Under the pieces are notes generated by a model, which did not search any database, was not told the DNA's origin, and saw only the letters and a list, made by a program, of their open reading frames with translations. DNA of 32,782 nt from a virus. The position numbers were made by a program, and so were the translations under genes. How positions within the stretch are numbered: position 1 is the first letter of the stretch; every line of letters starts with the position of its first letter. The stretch lies in IMG/VR virus record IMGVR_UViG_3300032282_001648, positions 1 to 32,782 of that record. One strand, written 5' to 3'. This document shows, one piece after another, positions 28,101 to 32,782 of the stretch.

Positions 28101-30828
28101 GTTTCACGGGCGACTTGCCCTTCATGCGCTCCTTTGCCGCATCCATGCCAAGTTGTTCGGTTTGTTCAATTTGCGCTTGCGCTGCATCGGCAATATCCAT
28201 GTCCACCTCGGCGGTACCAACCTTGCCAGTCGCACTTTCAAACTGCGACCCAAAATCAGTACCAGCCAAACGTACCTTAGTGCGCGAAGCCCCACCAATA
28301 GCCCGTTCAGTTTCAGTCAATTGCTGCCGCAAAGAAGACAAACGCTCACGAGCAACTTGCTTAACCTGCTGACTAGCGTTAGGAAATTGCTTAATCTTGT
28401 TTTCAAGTTCAACAATTTTCTGCTGAATTTCACTTTTAACCCGAATCAAACGATTCACTTCAGCATCAACAGCAGCAACTCGCTCCGCCTGCACGCCAGC
28501 AACTTCACCATCAGGGTGCGCTCCACCCCGAATACGCGGTTGCGGCCCGCGTTGTCCGCCACGCAAACGAATCTCACCCTCAGGATTCATGCCACGCACA
28601 TTGGAACGCGGTTGCGGAACGCGACCCTGTTCCCACTGCTCAAAACGAGTATTCAACCAATCACCAAACGTGCGAGTCTCACCACGATTAGCAACCAACG
28701 CCTGATACTCAACCAAAGCATTATCCAACTGCGTTGGAGTCAAATGATCCAAAATGCGCATGTCCAACTTGCCGCTATTCACCGCACGATTAATAACCTC
28801 ATTACCAAGATCAATATCCTGCGGACGCACAGGCGTCCGACCCTGCAATTGCAACTCTTCCAACACGCTGTTATACGCACGATCGCCCTGAGCCGCAGCC
28901 TCAGGAATCACCTGCTGAAGTTCAGACTGCGCAGCATCCGCAGCAACCTGAGATTCAGCAGCAGTCTTATTGGCAGTATCAACTTCGCCCTTCAGTGAAT
29001 TCAACGTCTTGTCGATACCCTGCTTCACCTTAGCAAAATTAGCCTGCTGCTTCAACTTAAACTTAAAAGGCATAGCCGTGTCGTCAAGAAGAACACCAGT
29101 ATCACGCAAATGCCCAAGCACGCGACGACGCGCTACAGCATTTGTCATGCCCTTAATGTATTCCTCCATCGTCTTAATAACATCATCCTCATAGAAACCA
29201 ACATCAACGCCAGTATCCTGAGCAAGACGATTCATATTCTCACGAACAGTAGCGTTAGTTTCGCCAGCCTGAGGAAGAATAGTACGCGCACGAGTAGACG
29301 CAGGACGGCCAGTCCCAACACCAGTACCCTGCGAATAACCGCGAGCCTGCTTCCACTCATCAGTCAAAATACGCGGGAAATAGTTATCCAACTCTTCGAT
29401 CGGAACACCCTCGCGCTCCGCAACCCGATACATTTCATGCAAGAACGACTTAAGTTCCGTTGCGCCCTTAATCTTGACCAACTCGGCAGGATCACTAATA
29501 GACTCAATCGCATTACGAGCGGTCTTCATTTCCTCCTGAGTCAAATTCAAATCTTTGACAATATTGCGACGGAACACTTCAGTAGCACGCTTGCCCAAAC
29601 GCCCCGTACCATCCGCTGCGCCGCCCTCAATGGCCTTAAAGCCATTGTCTTCCAACAAGCGCATGCCAGCAGCGTTGTACGCGTTGCCCTTACGCACCGC
29701 AGTACGCAATTCAATACCCTGCCAAGCCTTTTCTGGATCACCAGAACGCAACAACTTATACGACTCAGGGGCAGCACCAGACAACTTGGTGCCCAACTTC
29801 CCACCAAATTCCGTAGCCCGCAACGCATTACGCGGCACAGCCAACTTTCTAACAATCGGATTAGTAACCTTACGAGGCAACAGCGGGATAACAACTTCCT
29901 CGCCCTTGTAACCAAGCAAACGTCCACCACGACCAGTAAACGGAACCCTCAATCCCACGCCATGATGGGTCTTGGGGAAATACTTAACCGCCTGCTCGCC
30001 ACTCAGACCAGAAGCACCCTTCTTGCCTACGGTAGCAACCGCTTCACGCGCAGCAACAAGTTCGGTTTCCTTTGCCAAACCTTCCGCAGCAGCACGAGCA
30101 ATTGCCTGCTCCGCAGCGCTAGCACCCTTAGCAGCAGCAGCCTGCGCCGCCTTTTCTCCAGCCTCCGTAATCAGAACGCCAACACGTTCCATGATGCCGC
30201 GACCAACAGCCTGAACGCTACCCTTAATGCCGCCAGTAGCCCACGTAATCGGGTCCAACCCGATATCACCAGCAAGACCAATACCGATCTTGACGCCGCG
30301 ATTATTAAGAATTGTTCCATCGTCCCAAGTGTGCTTGTCCAAGCCACGCTGCAAGTACGTGCCGACGCCAGTATGCGCCCACATGTCCTTGCGGTTCTTT
30401 TCATTCTCATAAGAGTTTACAATACCCGCAACATCAAAACCCTTACCCTGAACCGCATCAGCAATCTCACCAACAGCACCAAGACCAACACCACGACCCA
30501 AAGCACCAATCGCTCCACCAACATCACCCTGCTCAACTTCCTGAGCAAAATCGCTTACGTGAGAAGCAACATAAGAACGAGAAAGATCAAGAGTCTTCAA
30601 CGCCTTACCAACAGGCGACTCCATCACGTCGGCCAAAGCACCCTTCCAGCCGCCAATGTTCGTACCCTTTGCCTTTTGACGCGCAGCAAGAGCAGCCGCA
30701 TTGCGTGCAACATACTGCTTAGAAGTATTAGCACGCCTTGCCTGCATATTCTGATTATAAAAAGCAGTGCGGTTACTAACACCGCGCGCCGCCTCAAGTG
30801 CTGCATCAAAATTCGGGTAATTAGCCAT
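22171..30828 (-). CDS. Giant internal virion / ejection protein (2885 aa)
   Basis: Probably packed inside the capsid and injected with the DNA to help it cross the cell envelope. The N-terminal region (about 1-480) includes GLAGDIGLDPITWATGG near residue 185, a motif seen in giant virion proteins of short-tailed phages. The C-terminal region (about 2460-2885) has PGFHLRNYLGG near 2520 and RFIPFYTWTRYNMP near 2660. The middle is long helical and Ala/Glu/Lys-rich sequence (for example about 1097-1127), including six loose repeats between about 1620 and 2220. No polymerase or lysozyme motif was recognised. It fills 8.7 kb, over a quarter of the window. The ATG overlaps the previous stop (TAATG). 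Confidence 0.8.
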   Translation of the reverse strand: MANYPNFDAALEAARGVSNRTAFYNQNMQARRANTSKQYVARNAAALAARQKAKGTNIGGWKGALADVMESPVGKALKTLDLSRSYVASHVSDFAQEVEQGDVGGAIGALGRGVGLGAVGEIADAVQGKGFDVAGIVNSYENEKNRKDMWAHTGVGTYLQRGLDKHTWDDGTILNNRGVKIGIGLAGDIGLDPITWATGGIKGSVQAVGRGIMERVGVLITEAGEKAAQAAAAKGASAAEQAIARAAAEGLAKETELVAAREAVATVGKKGASGLSGEQAVKYFPKTHHGVGLRVPFTGRGGRLLGYKGEEVVIPLLPRKVTNPIVRKLAVPRNALRATEFGGKLGTKLSGAAPESYKLLRSGDPEKAWQGIELRTAVRKGNAYNAAGMRLLEDNGFKAIEGGAADGTGRLGKRATEVFRRNIVKDLNLTQEEMKTARNAIESISDPAELVKIKGATELKSFLHEMYRVAEREGVPIEELDNYFPRILTDEWKQARGYSQGTGVGTGRPASTRARTILPQAGETNATVRENMNRLAQDTGVDVGFYEDDVIKTMEEYIKGMTNAVARRRVLGHLRDTGVLLDDTAMPFKFKLKQQANFAKVKQGIDKTLNSLKGEVDTANKTAAESQVAADAAQSELQQVIPEAAAQGDRAYNSVLEELQLQGRTPVRPQDIDLGNEVINRAVNSGKLDMRILDHLTPTQLDNALVEYQALVANRGETRTFGDWLNTRFEQWEQGRVPQPRSNVRGMNPEGEIRLRGGQRGPQPRIRGGAHPDGEVAGVQAERVAAVDAEVNRLIRVKSEIQQKIVELENKIKQFPNASQQVKQVARERLSSLRQQLTETERAIGGASRTKVRLAGTDFGSQFESATGKVGTAEVDMDIADAAQAQIEQTEQLGMDAAKERMKGKSPVKQIVPPPSKISSIDRYVPEPSGDPQLDQIWASRAARHESSAGAGIRGGHTEVGTRSVTNIAGSSEFGPKGATDLFTESADNMFLPEGMSPKQRSILLEQAKARGPIQRKYSSMEFLNKLAGANNDTVAGDIMERVISLRGESARADELFEEGMSIYAHAAQIGDEQSMEIAQWYIKEGEKTASELKEIRKAAEKAERAARAAEAKAAKEARLARLDEQLAEGSITQKEYDVIKKAYSKGKKAPVVRLTDKEQTIVEFKRMLAQVKPRQARKMIDEFVAHQNLSADVADVIERQYLDDIGAFDPKTLSSLGYGPEAREKAAREVSDRLASIGFAGNQARAIGDLRGGETAYGSLAAQAYTPDVMAETYGDIAKVQEIYMQEHTAAERYNELLKTDPEYTNRLDEYARQIAELEPEDAGNLLRSLRANGELSVDDIAMIHSRIQPLHPEFDSVLGDVLNTEFRATAKDLFSRIEEYRQAIIAGETSVQQAMIDMTDRGIIGELRSLQTNLADRVDLHFGWTRGGYSNDISNLEEALLSVNFKGTGKGKAVSVWQGATGIDTTRINKVLQEFVEFQASHSGMKPWEIVRHFYENVLPRIQKLGGHLRPEVIEVLNKRANNFELIDSAAEHVTEILFDLKNARTALDEEATRLGIKPRIRGNMAVEKASASETARDIALARKNKLNIAWDWSRGKSTLDNFDQEYDQMLEEVMRRARAEDAAAKPTEKLFKKNGELSARGQKRLEKIESNVYNEYYNESSRGYLNAMRISHDEVAATEGINKLVETVEPRGVGWGNKKVVDSRWASGGTLEDDLGLFESALNTAKPKPVKAPPSAAMADAIANAPEDVQQYVEIVYSLSESDPEILAKITDLMADPKHVVDGKLTTGGKKAFKDLILKEQAKLLAEDTANEANLVDNVVNETADNVVESVAPEVAQTGDDVGTKIARIKELAARDSSLPDRAAAILKDPKYFDPETGLTKAGAKKLDGMIKFAESKTGAAVPAATTPAVETADSVVESVAEEATQQVEQRAAKGAKSAEREAYKAKRAARAQDIDTATFADRIKAASSADSGLAGRIKNVMEDPKFLDSNGVVSERGVIKIDNMIKNVEQKIAEGSVPKATKVATEAPETAVVPETAPPAAVASTSDAFGPLWDDPAVAAERRAALAASPEAQAQVDAILLDPANKTQKGALRRSARRELNRIYASVAGGSEGATKAAGEAAGVAPQPVAEIAPTAPVEAPVAGVAARPRSVPFEAKLQGGQAAWQDATEVERRMGMLTERQQKQLRRILDKSEYQSAKGLNRSGVTAANRAWSNFAKNAPKAGAVDVGRATTRIVADQQVNAARDAEELVAAAGGAGGGAVPPPKPPTGGAGEIPPDPFEAAKNARLEATKQAMGIETTPAPMSKDDLFASHVEGISSADPAAAAESSDNLFADAIGTAVDARSSAARIRSILTDRSDFTNILDEQIQFVKTQGRGSPQVVSALEKARAVSTQADELLDAARQTTNEAGRAALVHVAEARRAEAQFLTSQRFYDEAVRTAEQNIALTSTQERIREAIASGAYQELASNPNLYTPREIAEALNRVGKVTTPEGFKKFLKHYDTLVGWLKRWQVATPGFHLRNYLGGTFNNYLADVEIGSVAKFRKAYKAWQRGTLPPQESENMARLLEYLGGGQYGNAELGAKAGMSLKPWASDFAPIQVSAKAGENVEFYLRGGLGWDRLLKGQTLDTAIDDIVRYHFDYADLSAFERGTVKRFIPFYTWTRYNMPLQMEMIASSPNKYTKYFIAKNEIESMSDPEKIVPSYIANDLFGIRTPFGKTGQRLYITPDLPFTQTIASSLPDFKNFNPRQAKSYTGLADNYLSMMTPVVKTPLEFMKGEQFFKGIPLPKDRKHMDKPFMFNNALGRTLSEFAGGQGRAAYAVEQFAPPYARARRLFPNEGKYEQRRGASVASFFGLPLRTNTKSDIESEILRRRFAAAAAKKK
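24170..25960 (-). repeat. Six diverged protein-level repeats in the giant virion protein
   Basis: A unit of about 45-50 residues recurs near residues 1620-1655, 1757-1800, 1847-1898, 1962-2013, 2064-2110 and 2173-2220. Its shared shape is a helix with D-x-x-L, then D-P-K-x-x-x or similar, then G-x-[LV]-[ST]-x-x-G-x-K-x-[LI]-x-x-[IM], as in KDPKYFDPETGLTKAGAKKL and EDPKFLDSNGVVSERGVIKI. Copies are separated by Ala/Pro/Val-rich linkers. At the DNA level they are too diverged to look like direct repeats. Confidence 0.55.
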
Positions 30829-32210
30829 TATCGTCCTGCATACTTAGATCCGCGACCCGCCACAGCAGCATCACGCATTGCCAAAGCATCATCCAAATTA
30901 ATAGTAGGTTGCTGGTTATACAACTTAGTCAATGTCGTCAACTGCTTATTAATACGACGCCTACCCTTTCCGCCAAGCGTAGCCTGCAAAGCCATCGGAT
31001 TAGCCCTAGCACGCAAACGACGCGCCATCTCCTGCAACAACGGCTGAGACTTCTTAAACGACAATCCACTAATAGCCCGCTCATATGGAGTATAAGCATC
31101 AGCCTGAGCAAGATCCTGCGCATAATTAAACGTAGAAGGACCCATCTCACCAGTAGTTCCATCAGTGGAACCACCTCCGCTGCCGCCGCCGCCACCACCA
31201 CCGCCGCCGCCTCCAGCGGCGGCAGCAGCAGCATCCATCTTAGCCTGAGCAATCTGACCCAAAATACCAGTCTGATAAGCACCACGAGTCTGGTATGCAC
31301 CAGACAAACGATCGGCAGCATTAGCCTCCGACATTGCCTGCAAATTGCGCATATAAGAATCCTGATTCATTGCAGCATTCTGCAAAGCCTGCAACTGCAA
31401 ACTACCCTCCACATTGGCAGGAGCAGTCATGCCGCCAAAACCTTGAGCCTGCAAATCATTACCACCAGAAGCCACAGTCTGCTGAAGATCAGCATACCGC
31501 TGCATCAAGGCACGATTAGTCGCATCCATCAGCCCCTGTTGCATCGTGCGATCCTGCTGACGCAACGCATTCATTCGGTTAGCAGTATCAGCGTAAACAG
31601 AGTTTACGCGATCCATTGCCTGCTGACCCATCATGTCGTAATTGGGCATAGCAGGCATGCCGCCACCAGTGTCGGCAGGCGAAGTATTACCAGTGTTGGC
31701 AGGCGGAGTATTACCAGTGTAATAAGGACTATTAGGATCGTTCTTGACACCAGCGTCCTGATAAAAATGCCAAGCATCAGCACCAGCACCAGCATTAGCA
31801 CCAGCACCAGCACCAGCACCAGACGTAGAAGCAGCACCAATTTGCGAAGTTCTTGCCGCTGCTGGCGTTGCTGTTACGCTGGGCCAAGCGCTAGACGTAG
31901 AATATGAAGGTCCCATAGGTCCCGTACCAGTACCCAAAGACGGATCTGGCCTGTAACGCCACGCAGTTTCATAACCTGCACGAATAGGAGGTCCAATCCA
32001 TCGTCCATTTTGATAACCGCCTCGCGGTTGAATGGGATTACCTTGATCATTGCGCGGCCACCAACGGTTCGGAAGATCCTTAGCGCGCAAACTTCTGCTT
32101 TTTTGAACAAACGCACGATTAGCAGCAGCAGTCCGTCGCGACGCGCCTTGACGCTTTAGGGCATCTTTTCTTTCTTGTTCTCTTGTATCAACAACTCCGC
32201 GATCCACCAT
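30828..32210 (-). CDS. Putative internal virion protein with Gly/Ala low-complexity segments (460 aa)
   Basis: A basic N-terminus (about 1-50), then a Gly/Pro/Trp-rich stretch (about 50-110). Next is a GAGAGAGANAGAGADA-type segment near 132-147 and a long helical region rich in Gln, Asn and Met (MNALRQQDRTMQQGLMDATN, LQLQALQNAAMNQDSYMRNL). This is followed by an uninterrupted run of glycines (near 335-346) and a basic helical C-terminus (LLQEMARRLRARANPMALQA). This composition, with its place directly before the giant protein, matches small ejection proteins of short-tailed phages. It starts one base after the previous stop, and its own stop overlaps the giant gene's ATG. Confidence 0.65.
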   Translation of the reverse strand: MVDRGVVDTREQERKDALKRQGASRRTAAANRAFVQKSRSLRAKDLPNRWWPRNDQGNPIQPRGGYQNGRWIGPPIRAGYETAWRYRPDPSLGTGTGPMGPSYSTSSAWPSVTATPAAARTSQIGAASTSGAGAGAGANAGAGADAWHFYQDAGVKNDPNSPYYTGNTPPANTGNTSPADTGGGMPAMPNYDMMGQQAMDRVNSVYADTANRMNALRQQDRTMQQGLMDATNRALMQRYADLQQTVASGGNDLQAQGFGGMTAPANVEGSLQLQALQNAAMNQDSYMRNLQAMSEANAADRLSGAYQTRGAYQTGILGQIAQAKMDAAAAAAGGGGGGGGGGGSGGGSTDGTTGEMGPSTFNYAQDLAQADAYTPYERAISGLSFKKSQPLLQEMARRLRARANPMALQATLGGKGRRRINKQLTTLTKLYNQQPTINLDDALAMRDAAVAGRGSKYAGR

Positions 32211-32211
32211 A

Positions 32212-32637
32212 TTACATGACTCCAGTCAACTGAGCAGCAATCTGTGCCCGCCTAAAACGTTCCTGCTCATCAATATCACCCATAGTATTCCACAAATTCT
32301 GGTTATACCCAACCTGCTGCTGCGCATAACGTGCCTTCTGGTTATAATAATCGCGAGCAAGACTACCAAATGCGTCATTGCGTTCCGTATTGTAGCGAGA
32401 CAAATTCTCGCCATAAATGCCACTGTCCTGAAGGCCGCGCCGCGAGTAGATGGACGGCAAACGCGTCCTACTTTGATTCCAATTGGTTGTGGCCTGCCGC
32501 AAAGTGTCAGAATAATTCTGATCGGCGGCATTGGAATTAAACCCTAGCGAATTGGTCTGGTTTGACCAAGTCTGCTGGGCCTGACGACGGCGATTGCCGT
32601 AAGACATAACTTCATCGGGATTCAAATCGTAAGCCAT
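32212..32637 (-). CDS. Putative internal virion protein, Gln/Asn-rich (141 aa)
   Basis: A helical protein rich in Gln, Asn, Arg and Tyr (RRRQAQQTWSNQTNSLGFNS, DTLRQATTNWNQSRTRLPSI, YYNQKARYAQQQVGYNQNLW). It has no membrane segment or enzyme motif. The composition is similar to the next two proteins, so the three probably form one ejection complex. The ATG is preceded by AGAAGGT. It lies 29 bases after the end of the partial gene at the window edge. Confidence 0.65.
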   Translation of the reverse strand: MAYDLNPDEVMSYGNRRRQAQQTWSNQTNSLGFNSNAADQNYSDTLRQATTNWNQSRTRLPSIYSRRGLQDSGIYGENLSRYNTERNDAFGSLARDYYNQKARYAQQQVGYNQNLWNTMGDIDEQERFRRAQIAAQLTGVM

Positions 32638-32666
32638 AGTACCTTCTAAATAGGTTAAGTCGTCCC

Positions 32667-32782
32667 CTAGTCGGTGGGGAATCTAAAGTTATAAATTCGG
32701 CCATAGAGGCTGTCCCAAGGCTTGTTGCCCCAGTTTTTCCATTGACCATCCATGTCAAATCCACCATCTGGATTTGACCCGA
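32667..32782 (-). CDS. Partial virion protein, C-terminal 37 residues only
   Basis: The frame is open from the right edge of the window to a TAG at 32667-32669. The visible end is rich in Gly, Asn, Trp and Asp (PDGGFDMDGQWKNWGNKPWD, then SLYGRIYNFRFPTD), without stops or frameshifts. The start lies outside the window, so neither size nor function can be given. The tandem order and spacing indicate it belongs to the same leftward virion operon. Confidence 0.6.
   Translation of the reverse strand, partial: GSNPDGGFDMDGQWKNWGNKPWDSLYGRIYNFRFPTD

Noticed and set aside
29110-31047. 645-aa open frame on the plus strand
   Set aside because: It is antiparallel to the giant virion gene and its neighbour, has the Arg/Ser/Asn/Thr-rich look of a shadow frame and no ribosome site. 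The same applies to plus-strand frames at 642-1196, 2661-3677, 23143-23955 and 27958-28998.
1-32782. Possible circular closure of the window
   Set aside because: Joining the ends places a TAA directly before the partial gene at 32667-32782 in the same frame and leaves it without a proper start. Capsid and tail genes would also be missing. The window is therefore a fragment.

Overview
The window is 32.8 kb of a tailed double-stranded DNA phage genome, cut at the right end inside a gene. Two transcription units converge. Rightward genes (about 5.9-20.2 kb) form the early and replication region. Leftward genes (32.8-20.2 kb and 5.86-0 kb) encode virion, lysis and packaging proteins. Coding strands are G/T-rich in both units, so the strand skew flips at the divergence point near 5.88 kb and at the convergence point near 20.18 kb. 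No integrase, excisionase or repressor was recognised, so a lytic lifestyle is likely. The internal virion proteins, one of them 2885 aa, suggest a short-tailed (podovirus-like) phage with ejection proteins. The host is probably a Gram-positive actinobacterium. This is inferred from frequent GTG/TTG starts with strong Shine-Dalgarno sites, ATGA-type stop/start overlaps, a tRNA without encoded CCA, an amidase plus peptidoglycan-binding lysin with no recognised spanin, and one gene with the codon bias of a very high-G+C genome. The two ends do not join sensibly, so part of the genome is missing: no major capsid, scaffold or tail tube gene is present.

Layout. 2-5861 (minus): small terminase, large terminase, a zinc-finger protein, portal and four virion-associated proteins. 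5862-6578: a divergent control region with an 18-bp palindrome, a 49-aa zinc-finger ORF, a possibly pseudoknotted RNA ending in an intrinsic terminator, and a promoter. 6579-6976: an isolated, extremely G+C-rich gene with its own promoter and terminator. 7021-9866: ten small, tightly packed unknown genes, some zinc-binding, one with two membrane helices, and two possibly paralogous. 9868-12512: a Gp88-family protein, an acidic protein and a DUF932 protein. 12582-20182: the replication and nucleotide module, with a multi-HTH protein, Cas4/RecB-like nuclease, tRNA-Leu(CAA), putative single-strand binding protein, RecA-fold helicase, archaeo-eukaryotic-type primase, deoxyribosyltransferase-like protein, HNH endonuclease, PD-(D/E)XK nuclease, sigma-region-4-like regulator and dATP/dGTP diphosphohydrolase-like protein. 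20166-22165 (minus): lysis cassette. 22171-32782 (minus): internal virion proteins.

How it works together (inference). Early promoters carrying TATACT or TACAAT -10 boxes drive takeover and replication genes. The primase and helicase must work with a DNA polymerase that is not in the window, perhaps the host's. The sigma-region-4-like protein at the end of the early unit is a candidate activator of the leftward late genes. The most unusual items are the structured RNA at 6057-6279, the foreign-looking gene at 6579, and a pair of related long palindromes, one of them lying in frame inside the HNH gene.
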